A DNA stretch of 64,000 bases, from positions 1 through 64,000 of the forward strand of contig JANWVR010000057.1 of assembly GCA_025056735.1 (NCBI GenBank). Reading direction: 5' to 3'. A program made the position numbers and the translations under genes. This DNA comes from Saprospiraceae bacterium. Its GTDB lineage: Bacteria > Bacteroidota > Bacteroidia > Chitinophagales > Saprospiraceae. The notes under the pieces are model-generated. The model did no database searches. It had not been told where the DNA came from and saw only the letters and a program-made list of their open reading frames with translations. This document shows, piece after piece, positions 9,188-17,812 of this stretch (positions are counted from its first letter, which is position 1; every line of letters begins with the position of its first letter).

Positions 9188-10729
9188 TTAGTCGAAGCGC
9201 AGGTGTTTGATGGAATAGTAGCAGATGGTAGCGAAGCCAAAGGCCAGCATGGAGTGGAACAACACAAAAGCACTGTTGCCCGTGCGAATACCGGCCAAGG
9301 CTGCGGTGAGGAACACTAACGCCATCAACCCTTCGGCGTAGGTTACCCACGAGATTTTGCGCGCCATGTAGGCCGCCTGGCGCATGGGCGTGCGGTTGCC
9401 CGTAACGCCGTACTTGGGCGTGCGCACGAAAGCGGATACTTTGCCGCGCAGCCCTTCGATAACGGCGATGGCGTTGTAGAGCGACAGGCCCATAGACATG
9501 GGCAGGAAGGAAAGAAACAGCCCGAAAAAGCGCACTTTTTCCCAGAACGAGGGCGGAGTCTGGCGGTTGAGCGCAGCCGTTATGTTCGCGGTGTAGGAGA
9601 TGGCCGCCACGGCGAACAGGCCCAGTACGGAGAACGAGAGGAAGTGCGTGGAGATACCCAGCTCGCTAAAGGCGAAGGAGAGCGGTATGCTGCTGACAGC
9701 GGCGATGAATACCCACAGGAATACGCCGTAGGCCAGCAGCTGGCTAATGGCGTGCAGCTTTTGCACGGGTTTAAGCGTGCGGGCATTCCACACCATTTTG
9801 ATGAGTTTGCGGGCGTTTTGGGCGCCACCCTTGTTCCAGCGGAATTGCTGGCCCTTGAGGGCGTTCATGTCCACAGGCAGCTCGGCCGGGCTGCCGAGTT
9901 TTTCCAAGTACTGGATGCGGTAGCCCATGATCTGGGCGCGGAAGCTGAGGTCTAAATCTTCGGTGAGCGTGTCGCTCTGCCAACCGCCGGCCTCTTCAAT
10001 GACTTTCTTGCGCCATACGCCCGCTGTGCCGTTGAACTGCAGCAGCAGGTTGCCGTAAGAGCGGCCGGCCTGCTCCACCGTAAAGTGAACGTTGAGCTGG
10101 AGGGCCTGCAGTTTGGTCAGCATGCTGTAATCGGCATTGAGGTGTTCCCAGCGCGTCTGCACGATGCCCACTTTCGGGTCTTCAAAATACGGCATGGTAG
10201 TGCGCAGGAAGTCGGGCCGAGGCGTGAAGTCGGCGTCGAAGATAGCGATGAATTCGCCGCGGGCGCGAGGCATGGCCTCTTGCAGGGCGCCAGCTTTGTA
10301 GCCCTGGCGGTTGGTGCGGTGGATATGCTCGATGTTGTACCCTTTAGCGCGCAATTCGGCCACTTTGCGGGCCACGATCTCGACGGTCTCGTCGGTAGAG
10401 TCGTCTAAGACGTGGATTTCAAATTTGTCTTTCGGATACTCCTGCGCAGCGACGCAGTCAATAATGCGCTCGGCCACGTACATTTCGTTGTACATGGGCA
10501 GCTGCACCGTCACAAAGGGCAGGTTGGGGTCGTTCGGGTCGTACTTTTTGTACTCGATGACGGGGTTTTCTTTGTGGTACTTCTTATACAGAAACAACAG
10601 GTGCACTTGCAAGAGGGCGTAGAGCGTAACGCCGCTCATGGCGACAAAGTACACCAAAAGCATGAGGTAGCCGAAGTCCACAAAGGCCTGATAGCGAAGG
10701 GCTTCAAAAAGGGCTTGAATTCCAAACAT
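9188..10729 (-). CDS. family 2 glycosyltransferase, cellulose synthase-like
   Basis: This 513-residue inner-membrane processive-type glycosyltransferase has an N-terminal helix (about 15-40), a GT2 catalytic domain with VQLPMYNE, VLDDSTDET, the metal-binding FDADF (near 165) and the QQFRW acceptor-site motif (near 295), then four or so C-terminal membrane helices. The order matches Bacteroidota CESA-like/glucosylceramide-synthase-like proteins. It probably extends a polysaccharide or glycolipid at the cytoplasmic face. It follows a second GT2 gene by 15 bases, so the two are likely an operon. The product is not identifiable. Confidence 0.88.
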   Translation of the reverse strand: MFGIQALFEALRYQAFVDFGYLMLLVYFVAMSGVTLYALLQVHLLFLYKKYHKENPVIEYKKYDPNDPNLPFVTVQLPMYNEMYVAERIIDCVAAQEYPKDKFEIHVLDDSTDETVEIVARKVAELRAKGYNIEHIHRTNRQGYKAGALQEAMPRARGEFIAIFDADFTPRPDFLRTTMPYFEDPKVGIVQTRWEHLNADYSMLTKLQALQLNVHFTVEQAGRSYGNLLLQFNGTAGVWRKKVIEEAGGWQSDTLTEDLDLSFRAQIMGYRIQYLEKLGSPAELPVDMNALKGQQFRWNKGGAQNARKLIKMVWNARTLKPVQKLHAISQLLAYGVFLWVFIAAVSSIPLSFAFSELGISTHFLSFSVLGLFAVAAISYTANITAALNRQTPPSFWEKVRFFGLFLSFLPMSMGLSLYNAIAVIEGLRGKVSAFVRTPKYGVTGNRTPMRQAAYMARKISWVTYAEGLMALVFLTAALAGIRTGNSAFVLFHSMLAFGFATICYYSIKHLRFD

Positions 10730-10744
10730 ATCGAGCGAGCAGTT

Positions 10745-11506
10745 TTAAGTTTTGCGAATAAGGGTGGTGTTTAAGCGTTGTTGTCGGCGGTGTTGGAAAT
10801 AATGCCAGAAGATGAGGCTAAGGATTTTGGTGCCGGCCAGAACGATGCCTTTCACGGTGCCGGAGACTTTGCTGCGCCCCGCCACGCGCTTGCGGTAGCG
10901 GACGGGTACTTCTGCGCAGCGCAGGCCTTTCAGGGCGGCTTTGATTTGCATTTCCACCGTCCATCCGTAGTTGGTGTCGCGCATGTCGAGTTGTTGCAGG
11001 CGATCCCAGCGGATGGCCCGAAAAGGCCCTAAGTCGGTGAAGCGCTGGCCAAAGAACAGGCGGATGAGCAAAGGCGCCAACCAGTTGCCGAAGCGCTGCG
11101 GCAAGCTCATAGCGCCGGGTTCCATATCGCCTCGAAGGCGCGAACCGATAACTAAGTCCTGGCTTCCATCTAATACCGGCCCTGCCACGTTTGGCAGGTC
11201 GTTTGGGTCGTCGGCGTAATCGGCATCCAGAAAGACGACCACTTCAGGTTGGTCTTCGTCAGGCAGTTGCTTCAGATAGGCAATGCCGGCCAAACAGGCC
11301 GAGCCGTAGCCGCGTCGCGAGGCCCGCACTACCGTAGCGCCCATCAGCCGGGCGATCTCCGCCGTTCGGTCGGTCGAGCCGTTGTCGCATACAAGGATTT
11401 GCCGAACCCATTGCTTCGGAATGGTGGCCAACACAAACGGCAGCGCGTCTTCCTCGTTGAAGGCAGGGATGATCACGGCAATGCGCGGTTTACTGGCGTA
11501 TTCCAT
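10745..11506 (-). CDS. family 2 glycosyltransferase, DPM1-like (polyprenol-phosphate sugar transferase)
   Basis: This 253-residue enzyme has the GT2 nucleotide-sugar fold: IAVIIPAFNEEDALP at the start, LVCDNGSTDRT, and the metal site VFLDADYADDP, then a short amphipathic C-terminus. It resembles dolichol-phosphate mannosyltransferase-type enzymes that charge a lipid carrier. The start at 11506 (MEYASKPRIAV) is chosen because the alternative ATG at 11545 falls inside the -7 box. It is the first gene of a two-gene operon with the CESA-like enzyme, suggesting shared work in envelope glycan synthesis. Confidence 0.88.
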   Translation of the reverse strand: MEYASKPRIAVIIPAFNEEDALPFVLATIPKQWVRQILVCDNGSTDRTAEIARLMGATVVRASRRGYGSACLAGIAYLKQLPDEDQPEVVVFLDADYADDPNDLPNVAGPVLDGSQDLVIGSRLRGDMEPGAMSLPQRFGNWLAPLLIRLFFGQRFTDLGPFRAIRWDRLQQLDMRDTNYGWTVEMQIKAALKGLRCAEVPVRYRKRVAGRSKVSGTVKGIVLAGTKILSLIFWHYFQHRRQQRLNTTLIRKT

Positions 11507-11542
11507 AAAGCGTGCGCTCAGGCAGCCTTTCAAAAGGCCAGG

Positions 11543-11550
11543 CAAAGGTA
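11543..11550 (-). promoter_or_regulatory. -7 promoter box (TACCTTTG) of the GT2 operon
   Basis: An exact TAnnTTTG match; it supports translation from 11506 with a leader of about 30 bases. Confidence 0.55.
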
Positions 11551-12259
11551 AATCAAGCCGTTAAAAAAAAGTTAAAAAGTTTTAAGAAAGAGGTGTTAAG
11601 GTTTGGCAAAAGACCTGATCCGCAATCAGCCTTATATTTAAAATGCTCAAAACGATTAAATGGTTTGCGCTTACGTTTCTAATAATCTGTTTTAAAAAGC
11701 CGCTTTTAAAATAAGTTTAACCAAAAAAACTTTTGAGTCGGCTAAAGGGCCTAGCTTGCAGCACCGAAACGCGCGAAGCCAGATACTGTTAAATTTTTAA
11801 CAAAAGATGGGCGGGCGTGTCGCTTCCTTTTTCCCTTTGATATCTTGGCTGCTTGTGTGCGCGCTGCGGGTGTTTCAGCGCAAGGATTTGTAGCGAATTC
11901 TGCGTACGAGAGGAATGGTGAGGCGCTTCGCGTCCTCTAAGGCTGCCGTTCACCTCGAAGAGCATTTTAAGCGATGCAGCGGCAGGTTTGTGCAAAGTCA
12001 TTCACGTCACATAGCATAAATCTCCTAAAAGTGCAGCCATCCTCGCCAGAGGGAATTGTCCCATTTCGCAGACCATATCGGACAAAAGGCCCTTTGCTAG
12101 CAAAAATGCAAGCAAGCCCTTTGCCCGCAAGAGGGATTTCATTGGAATATCGTTTGGTTGGTCGTTTTTAGGTTAGCCTTTTTTAATTTTTCATTAAATA
12201 AAATGGCCGGGCCGCAAATTTAAATTTTAAAAACGCTCTTCGTGCGGCGTTGGGAGTCG

Positions 12260-12267
12260 TACCTTTG
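12260..12267 (+). promoter_or_regulatory. -7 promoter box (TACCTTTG) of typA
   Basis: An exact TAnnTTTG match that leaves a leader of about 15 bases before the ATG at 12288. Confidence 0.55.
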
Positions 12268-12287
12268 CGCGTTCTTGGTTTTTTGCT

Positions 12288-14099
12288 ATGAAAAATATTC
12301 GAAACGTCGCCATTATTGCCCACGTTGACCATGGGAAGACGACTTTGGTGGACAAGATGATCCACGCTGCGCAGGTGTTCAAAGCCCACGAGGTAACGGG
12401 CGAGCTGCTATTGGATAACAACGATCTGGAGCGCGAGCGTGGCATCACCATTTTGGCCAAGAATATCGCCATTCAATACAAAGGCTTCAAAATCAATGTT
12501 ATTGATACGCCGGGTCACGCCGACTTCGGCGGCGAAGTGGAGCGCGTGCTTAACATGGCCGACGGCGTGTTGTTGCTGGTAGACGCCTTTGAAGGGCCAA
12601 TGCCCCAGACGCGCTTCGTGTTGCAAAAGGCCCTGCAAATGGGCAAAAAAGTCGTGGTGGTCATCAACAAGGTGGACAAGCCCAACTGCAACCCGGACTG
12701 GGCGCACGAGCAAGTGTTCGAACTGATGTTTTCGCTGGGTGCTAACGACGAGCAATTAGACTTTCCCGTCATCTTCGGCTCGGCCAAGCAGGGCTGGATG
12801 AGCCACGACTGGAAGAAGCCCACCGGCGACATCACGCCGTTGCTCGACGACATCATCCGCTACATTCCGGAACCGCAAACAGAGGAGGGAACGACGCAAA
12901 TGCTCATTACGTCGTTGGACTACTCCAATTACGTAGGCCGTATCGCTATCGGACGCCTGCGGCGCGGTCAGCTGAGCGCTAACCAGCCGGTGTCGTTGGT
13001 GAAAAAAGATGGCACAGTCCAAAAGCACCGCGTCAAGCAGCTGTTCACCTTCGACGGTCTGGGCCGCAAAGAAACCGATATCGTCGAAGCGGGCGATATC
13101 TGCGCGGTCGTCGGCTTGGAAGGCTTCGAGATCGGCGATACCATTGCCGACTACGAGAACCCGGAGGCGCTTGACCCTATCGCCGTAGACGAGCCCACGA
13201 TGAGCATGCTGTTCACCATTAACGACTCACCCTTCTTCGGGCGCGAGGGCAAGTACGTAACCAGCCGCCACATCCGCGAGCGCCTGCTGCGCGAATTGGA
13301 GAAAAACTTAGCTATGCGCATGGAAGAAACCCAGAGCGCTGACTCCTTTATCGTCTACGGCCGCGGTGTGCTGCACCTGAGCATCCTCATCGAGACGATG
13401 CGCCGCGAAGGCTACGAATTGCAAATCGGTCAGCCCACGGTCATTATCCGCGAAATCAACGGCGTTAAGCACGAGCCAATTGAAGAGATGACTATTGATG
13501 TGCCGGAGACCTTCAGCGGCAAGTGCATCGAACTCGTTACCCGCCGCAAAGGTGTGCTCAAGAGCATGGAACCGCGCAATGACCGCTTCTTGCTGCGCTT
13601 CGAAATACCCTCGCGCGGCATCATCGGCCTGCGCTCGCAGCTGCTCACGGCTACGCAAGGCGAAGCTATCGTAACGCACCGCTTCCTGACCTATGAACCC
13701 TGGAAAGGCGACATCCCCGGCCGCCAAAACGGCTCACTCATCGTCATGGAAACCGGCACGGCCATCGCCTATTCGTTGGACAACCTCCAGGATCGCGGCG
13801 TCTTTTTTATCGAGCCCGGTGAGGAAGTCTATGAGGGCCAGGTCATTGGTGAGCACAATCGCTCGAACGACTTAGTGATCAACGTAACGAAGACTAAAAA
13901 ACTCACCAATATGCGCGCCTCCGGCTCCGATGACAAAACATCGCTGCCGCCCGCCCGCCAGTTCACGCTGGAAGAAGCGTTAGAGTACATCCAGGAAGAT
14001 GAATACGTCGAGGTAACGCCTAAGAGTATCCGTCTGCGCAAAATCTTCCTCAAAGAACACGAGCGCAAAAAAGCGCCTCGCAGCCTTGCAGCCGTTTGA
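12288..14099 (+). CDS. typA: translational GTPase TypA/BipA
   Basis: This ribosome-associated GTPase of 603 residues helps large-subunit assembly and stress growth. The G motifs are in order: AHVDHGKTT (11-19), DTPGHADFGGEVERVL, and NKVDKPNC. They are followed by the beta-barrel domain, EF-G-like domains III and V, and the TypA-specific C-terminal domain with KTKKLTNMRASGSDD. Length and start match the family. A good terminator follows at 14123, making it a single-gene unit. Confidence 0.96.
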   Translation: MKNIRNVAIIAHVDHGKTTLVDKMIHAAQVFKAHEVTGELLLDNNDLERERGITILAKNIAIQYKGFKINVIDTPGHADFGGEVERVLNMADGVLLLVDAFEGPMPQTRFVLQKALQMGKKVVVVINKVDKPNCNPDWAHEQVFELMFSLGANDEQLDFPVIFGSAKQGWMSHDWKKPTGDITPLLDDIIRYIPEPQTEEGTTQMLITSLDYSNYVGRIAIGRLRRGQLSANQPVSLVKKDGTVQKHRVKQLFTFDGLGRKETDIVEAGDICAVVGLEGFEIGDTIADYENPEALDPIAVDEPTMSMLFTINDSPFFGREGKYVTSRHIRERLLRELEKNLAMRMEETQSADSFIVYGRGVLHLSILIETMRREGYELQIGQPTVIIREINGVKHEPIEEMTIDVPETFSGKCIELVTRRKGVLKSMEPRNDRFLLRFEIPSRGIIGLRSQLLTATQGEAIVTHRFLTYEPWKGDIPGRQNGSLIVMETGTAIAYSLDNLQDRGVFFIEPGEEVYEGQVIGEHNRSNDLVINVTKTKKLTNMRASGSDDKTSLPPARQFTLEEALEYIQEDEYVEVTPKSIRLRKIFLKEHERKKAPRSLAAV

Positions 14100-14122
14100 A
14101 GCCCTCATCGCCTCGCCAAACC

Positions 14123-14168
14123 TTTAGCCCTTTGCCCTCCTTCTTGCTGCAAAGGGCTAAACCTTTTT
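14123..14168 (+). terminator. rho-independent terminator after typA
   Basis: A 12-bp stem (TTTAGCCCTTTG pairing with CAAAGGGCTAAA) is followed by CC and six T residues. Confidence 0.85.
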
Positions 14169-14195
14169 TACCCCTTGCCGTTTGGGAATAAAATC

Positions 14196-14203
14196 TATTT
14201 TTG
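14196..14203 (+). promoter_or_regulatory. -7 promoter box (TATTTTTG) of queA
   Basis: An exact TAnnTTTG match, with a TTG about 18 bases upstream that could serve as the -33 element. The leader would be about 36 bases. Confidence 0.55.
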
Positions 14204-14244
14204 CGGCCATTTTGTAGCACTCTTACCCTTTTTCCTAACGGGTT

Positions 14245-15309
14245 ATGCGAACTAAACTGAGCAGTTTCGATTACCATTTACCACCGGAATTAGTAGCCAA
14301 GTATCCAGCCGAGGAACGCGATAAAAGCCGGCTCATGGTCGTTCACCGCAATACCGGAAAGATCGAGCACAAAACGTTCCGCGATGTCCTCTCCTACTTC
14401 GATGAGGGCGACGCCATGATCTTCAACAACACCAAGGTCTTTCCGGCCCGCATGTACGGCAAGAAAGAGCGCACCGGCTCGACCATCGAGGTCTTCCTGC
14501 TACGCGAACTCAACGCTAAGGCGCGCTTATGGGACGTGCTGGTAGACCCTGCGCGCAAAATCCGCGTAGGTAACAAACTCTATTTCGAGGATGAGAAGGG
14601 CAACGACGTGCTCTCCGCTGAAGTAGTAGACAACACCACCTCGCGTGGGCGCACGCTGCGCTTCCTGTTTGACGGGCCAGACGAAGAGTTCCGCGCTACG
14701 CTCAAGCGCTTAGGCAACACGCCCCTACCCACGTACATAGACCGCGAACCCGAAGAAATAGACAAAGAACGCTATCAAACGGTCTATGCCAAGGAAGAGG
14801 GCGCCGTGGCCGCCCCGACGGCAGGTCTCCACTTCAGCCGCGAGCTGCTAAAACGGCTCGAACTGAAAGGCGTACTATTTGCTGAGATTACCCTACACAT
14901 CGGCTTAGGTACCTTCCGCACCATCGAAGTGGAAGACCTCTCCAAACACAAAATGGAGGCCGAGTATTTCCGCATCTCGCAAGAAGCCGCCGATGCCGTC
15001 AATAGCGCCATAAAAGCCGGGAAAAAAGTCTGCGCCGTAGGCACCACCGTCATGCGATCCATCGAAACGGCTGTGTCCGCCGAAAACCTGCTTAAACCCG
15101 TAGAAGGCTGGACCAATAAATTCATCTACCCGCCCTACGAGTTTCACATCGCTAACTGCATGATTACCAACTTTCACCTGCCCAAATCCAGCGTGCTTAT
15201 CATGGTGTGCGCTTTTGGTGGAACGGAACTCATTATGGACGCCTACCAGGAAGCCGTCAAAGAAAAATACCGCTTCTATAGCTATGGCGACGCCATGCTT
15301 ATCCTTTGA
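14245..15309 (+). CDS. queA: S-adenosylmethionine:tRNA ribosyltransferase-isomerase
   Basis: QueA transfers and isomerises the ribosyl part of SAM onto 7-aminomethyl-7-deazaguanine in tRNA, making epoxyqueuosine. The 354-residue protein has the family signatures [26 protein letters not shown], the central [15 protein letters not shown] and the C-terminal [21 protein letters not shown]. The length is normal. It has its own promoter and is followed after 52 bases by a DUF2795 gene that may share the transcript. Confidence 0.96.
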   Translation: MRTKLSSFDYHLPPELVAKYPAEERDKSRLMVVHRNTGKIEHKTFRDVLSYFDEGDAMIFNNTKVFPARMYGKKERTGSTIEVFLLRELNAKARLWDVLVDPARKIRVGNKLYFEDEKGNDVLSAEVVDNTTSRGRTLRFLFDGPDEEFRATLKRLGNTPLPTYIDREPEEIDKERYQTVYAKEEGAVAAPTAGLHFSRELLKRLELKGVLFAEITLHIGLGTFRTIEVEDLSKHKMEAEYFRISQEAADAVNSAIKAGKKVCAVGTTVMRSIETAVSAENLLKPVEGWTNKFIYPPYEFHIANCMITNFHLPKSSVLIMVCAFGGTELIMDAYQEAVKEKYRFYSYGDAMLIL

Positions 15310-15361
15310 TACGCCACAACATTATCCTGACAACCTGTTCAAAATTTAACCGGAATCAACT

Positions 15362-15583
15362 ATGTACTGGACGCTCGAATTAGCCTCGCATCTTGAAGAA
15401 GCGCCCTGGCCTGCGACAAAGGAGGAACTCATAGACTACGCTATCCGATCCGGAGCGCCGGCCGAGGTGATCGAAAACCTCAACGAACTGGAAGACGACG
15501 GCGAACTGTACGAAAGCATCGAAGACATCTGGCCAGACTACCTGCGTCACGACGACTTCTTCTTTAACGAGGACGAATACTGA
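15362..15583 (+). CDS. DUF2795 domain protein
   Basis: This acidic 73-residue protein matches the DUF2795 type of small Bacteroidota proteins: a helix-turn-helix-like fold around WPATKEELIDYAIRSGAP, then ENLNELEDDGELYESIEDIWPDY. Function unknown. It lies just behind queA in the same direction and ahead of a strong terminator, so it is probably the last gene of that transcript. Confidence 0.8.
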   Translation: MYWTLELASHLEEAPWPATKEELIDYAIRSGAPAEVIENLNELEDDGELYESIEDIWPDYLRHDDFFFNEDEY

Positions 15584-15698
15584 CCCCGTCCACCGAGCAA
15601 ACGTGCAAAGATGCGCTCCTTAGGCTGCCAACGCTTATCGCAAGCGCGGGGCTATTAGTATGCCCGCTCAATATGCCGCCAAGCAAGGGGCAAAATGC

Positions 15699-15740
15699 AA
15701 AGCCGGAGATGCAAGAACAACTCTCCGGCTTTACTTTTTT
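15699..15740 (+). terminator. rho-independent terminator after the queA/DUF2795 unit
   Basis: AAAGCCGGAGA pairs with TCTCCGGCTTT across a 12-base loop and is followed by A-C-TTTTTT. Confidence 0.85.
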
Positions 15741-15796
15741 GGGGAAAATAAAAATCCTAAACAACCTGATTTTCAATGTTTTTTAATAAAAATTAA

Positions 15797-15823
15797 ATAA
15801 AAAAAAAGCCGACAAATCGGCTT
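15797..15823 (-). terminator. minus-strand terminator-like hairpin upstream of the Crp/Fnr gene
   Basis: AAGCCGA pairs with TCGGCTT around a four-base loop and is preceded on the plus strand by a run of A, so the T-run lies on minus-strand transcripts. No minus-strand gene feeds into it; it could end antisense RNA arising inside the Crp/Fnr gene. Confidence 0.5.
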
Positions 15824-15855
15824 CTTTGTGCTTGAGCAGCGCTTTCAGGCGGGCC

Positions 15856-15863
15856 TACTTTTG
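15856..15863 (+). promoter_or_regulatory. -7 promoter box (TACTTTTG) of the Crp/Fnr gene
   Basis: An exact TAnnTTTG match, giving a leader of about 40 bases to the ATG at 15910. It excludes an upstream frame opening at 15826. Confidence 0.55.
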
Positions 15864-15909
15864 TCGTGTCAAAAGCATTTTATTTCAAATCCATAAAAGA
15901 GGAGCCGCC

Positions 15910-16590
15910 ATGGATAATGCTGCTAAAATAGCCTTTCTCCAACGCATCCCGCTTCTTCAGACCCTCACTGAAGAAGAGATGAGCCGCTTAGCCGCTTCGT
16001 CGCAATTTGTCTTTCGGCGAAAGTATCGGTTTATTTACAAGCCAGGGGAGCCGGCCGAGCACATTTACTTTTTATACTCTGGGCGCATCAAGTTAGGCAC
16101 ATATTCCGACGACCAGCGCGAGATTATCAAAGAGTTGTTGCGCGCCGACTCGGTCTTAGGGGAGTCCGTGCTCTTAGGCGAACGCACCCGCACCGAGTTT
16201 GCCCAGGTGCTCAGCGAGAGCGCCGAATACCTGATGGTGCGCTGTTCCGACTTTGCGTTTCTGATGCACACCAATCCACGCCTGATGCTGTGCTGCCTGC
16301 AGCACCTGAGCGACCGCATCAAGCGCATCGAAAGCCGCTTAGCCCAGATGATTCTCAAGGATGCCCGCGAGCGCGTCATCCAGTTTCTCGTCGAAGTAGC
16401 GGGCAAAGAGGGCATGCAAATCGGCTACGAGACATTAGTGCGCGACTTCTTTCCCCAGCAGGAAATTGCCAACATCACCGGCACCAGCCGCCAAACGGTA
16501 ACGGCCGTGCTCAACGAACTGCGCAAATCTAACCTCATCCACTTCGACCGCCACTCCATCCTCTTCCGAGATGTAAGCAAATTAGCCTGA
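15910..16590 (+). CDS. Crp/Fnr family transcriptional regulator
   Basis: This 226-residue regulator has an N-terminal cyclic-nucleotide-binding-type barrel (about 15-130, with YIYKPGEPAEHIYFLYSGRIKLG-like features), a dimer helix, and a C-terminal winged helix with the recognition region QQEIANITGTSRQTVTAVLNEL (about 182-203). There is no N-terminal cysteine cluster, so it is not an iron-sulfur Fnr. The ATG at 15910 has a purine-rich AGAGGAG nine bases upstream, a rare good Shine-Dalgarno for this window. The ligand is unknown; a class III cyclase is encoded elsewhere in the window (39.3-41.6 kb) and could supply cAMP, which is only a guess. Confidence 0.9.
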   Translation: MDNAAKIAFLQRIPLLQTLTEEEMSRLAASSQFVFRRKYRFIYKPGEPAEHIYFLYSGRIKLGTYSDDQREIIKELLRADSVLGESVLLGERTRTEFAQVLSESAEYLMVRCSDFAFLMHTNPRLMLCCLQHLSDRIKRIESRLAQMILKDARERVIQFLVEVAGKEGMQIGYETLVRDFFPQQEIANITGTSRQTVTAVLNELRKSNLIHFDRHSILFRDVSKLA

Positions 16591-16638
16591 CCGTCAGAGG
16601 TGTAACCCAAACAAATAAGTTGTTGCAAGTCCAATGAT

Positions 16639-16666
16639 AAGGCCTTCCGAAAGCGGGAGGCCTTTT
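16639..16666 (+). terminator. terminator between convergent Crp/Fnr and RsmI-like genes
   Basis: AAGGCCTTCC pairs with GGGAGGCCTT (one wobble), followed by a short T-run. The flanking A residues are few, so it mainly serves the plus strand. Confidence 0.65.
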
Positions 16667-16713
16667 GCTTTGGCCTACTCTGCTCAGCGCAGAGCCACCC
16701 TTGCCCGCACGGG

Positions 16714-17427
16714 CTATCCGGCGCTGCTTTTGCCCATCAAAAACACCGTTGGTCGGGCTGCCAGCGTCAGTTTCTGCTCACGCCAGGCCCGCACAGGCTG
16801 GGTGCGGACAAACGCTTCCGGGCCGGTCAGGTCTTGCGATACGCTCAGCAGAGTGTCGGCTCGCAAGGCCATCAGGGCCACCTCGAATATCCAGGGCGCC
16901 CGGTAGGGTGTCTCCATAAATATCTGCGTCTGGTCGTGCTGCCGCGCCTGCTGCTCCAACTGCCGCAACTGCCGCACCAACTCGGGCCGTTTAGGCGACA
17001 AATAACCGTGAAAAGCAAAACGCTGGCCATTAAGGCCCGAAGCCATCAGCGCCAACAAAACAGACGAGGGCCCCACCAGCGGAACCACCAGCACGCCCAT
17101 GCGATGCGCCAGCGCTACCAACGCTGCTCCCGGGTCAGCAACGCCCGGGCACCCCGCCTCTGAGAGCAAACCCACATCGCGCTCCTGCCGCAGGGCCTGC
17201 TCAAAGACCTCTACCACCTCTGGCGTCAGCCCGCCTTCGCGATCTAACTCGACAAACGTTAGTTCGCTCAGCGGACGCAGCGGTGCTACGCGCTTGATAA
17301 AATGACGCGCCGTGCGGGCGCGCTCTACCACAAACACCTCTAAGCGCCGCGCTACCTCCGCCGTGGCAGGTGGCAGAGTGTCAAAAGCCGCTTCGGAAAT
17401 GGGCGTGGGAATGAGATAAAGCGTCAA
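16714..17427 (-). CDS. RsmI-like SAM-dependent 16S rRNA methyltransferase (tetrapyrrole methylase family)
   Basis: This 237-residue protein belongs to the tetrapyrrole methylase superfamily. It begins with LYLIPTPI and has LLSEAGCPGVADPGAALV and VPLVGPSSVLLALMASGLNGQRFAFHGYLP-like features, which are the RsmI pattern. RsmI 2'-O-methylates C1402 in 16S rRNA. The protein is about 40 residues shorter than full RsmI and the N-terminal nucleotide-binding loop is less canonical; Bacteroidota often carry this shorter paralogue beside a true RsmI. It is divergent from scpA across the large repeat array. Confidence 0.8.
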   Translation of the reverse strand: MTLYLIPTPISEAAFDTLPPATAEVARRLEVFVVERARTARHFIKRVAPLRPLSELTFVELDREGGLTPEVVEVFEQALRQERDVGLLSEAGCPGVADPGAALVALAHRMGVLVVPLVGPSSVLLALMASGLNGQRFAFHGYLSPKRPELVRQLRQLEQQARQHDQTQIFMETPYRAPWIFEVALMALRADTLLSVSQDLTGPEAFVRTQPVRAWREQKLTLAARPTVFLMGKSSAG

Positions 17428-17462
17428 AGCAGGGTAGGGTGAACTTGGGCTAAAAAAACGCC

Positions 17463-17470
17463 CAAAAGTA
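17463..17470 (-). promoter_or_regulatory. -7 promoter box (TACTTTTG) of the RsmI-like gene
   Basis: An exact TAnnTTTG match on the minus strand, about 35 bases before the start codon at 17427. Confidence 0.55.
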
Positions 17471-17489
17471 ATGGCCTGTGGGTGGTTTG

Positions 17490-17497
17490 TATCTTTG
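17490..17497 (+). promoter_or_regulatory. -7 promoter box (TATCTTTG) of scpA, just before the repeat array
   Basis: An exact TAnnTTTG match. Transcription would begin near 17503, so the whole 12-copy array (from 17508) would form the scpA 5' leader. Confidence 0.5.
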
Positions 17498-17507
17498 CAG
17501 TTGCTGG

Positions 17508-17798
17508 GCCAAACAAGTTTGGCCGTTACTTAGCCAAACAAGTTTGGCCGTTACTTAGCCAAACAAGTTTGGCGGCTACTTAGCCAAACAAGTTTGGCCG
17601 TTACTTAGCCAAACAAGTTTGGCGGTTACTGGGCCAAACAAGTTTGGCGGTTACTGGGCCAAACAAGTTTGGCCGCTACTTAGCCAAACAAGTTTGGCCG
17701 CTACTTAGCCAAACAAGTTTGGCCGCTACTTAGCCAAACAAGTTTGGCGGCTACTTAGCCAAACAAGTTTGGCCGCTACTTAGCCAAACAAGTTTGGC
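17508..17798 (+). repeat. palindromic 25-bp repeat array 1, 12 copies, upstream of scpA
   Basis: Twelve identical 16-bp palindromes (GCCAAAC-AA-GTTTGGC) start at 17508 and then every 25 bases to 17783. They are separated by 9-base spacers of the form SGYTACTKR (for example CGTTACTTA, GGTTACTGG, CGCTACTTA). The palindrome is invariant in all 12 copies while the spacers vary. As RNA each copy could form a six- to seven-pair hairpin with a CAAG loop; as DNA each is a symmetric site suited to a dimeric protein. The array fills the divergent gap between the RsmI-like gene and scpA and ends 14 bases before the scpA start. Confidence 0.95.
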
Positions 17799-17812
17799 GG
17801 CTACTGGGGATT

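Larger units (their letters stand above)
11507..12287. other. 781-base divergent intergenic region
   Basis: This long AT-rich gap holds the promoter box for the GT2 operon (11543-11550) and that of typA (12260-12267). The middle (about 11790-12180) has several short inverted repeats, for example AGAGGA with TCCTCT near 11909-11938 and CTGCCG with CGGCAG near 11942-11985, and a repeated GCCCTTTGC. Short open frames on both strands look non-coding. A structured RNA is possible but I do not recognise one. Confidence 0.4.
15584..15909. other. 326-base intergenic region with two terminator-like hairpins
   Basis: Between the DUF2795 gene and the Crp/Fnr gene lie a plus-strand terminator (15699-15740), an AT-rich stretch, a second hairpin pointing the other way (15806-15823), and a promoter box (15856-15863). 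No small gene is apparent. Confidence 0.6.

Noticed and set aside
11900-11920. Piece of 23S rRNA (TACGAGAGGA resembles the sarcin-ricin loop)
   Set aside because: Only about ten bases match and the flanks do not resemble rRNA.
11789-12171. Short frames on both strands upstream of typA
   Set aside because: Composition is unlike the other proteins and there is no start context or family similarity.
17508-17798. CRISPR array
   Set aside because: The spacers are only 9 bases and themselves conserved, the repeat is a full palindrome, and no cas genes are present.
17508-17798. Plasmid-type iteron origin of replication
   Set aside because: The repeats resemble iterons in spacing, but there is no Rep or DnaA gene or AT-rich unwinding region, and the same repeats occur at two other places.
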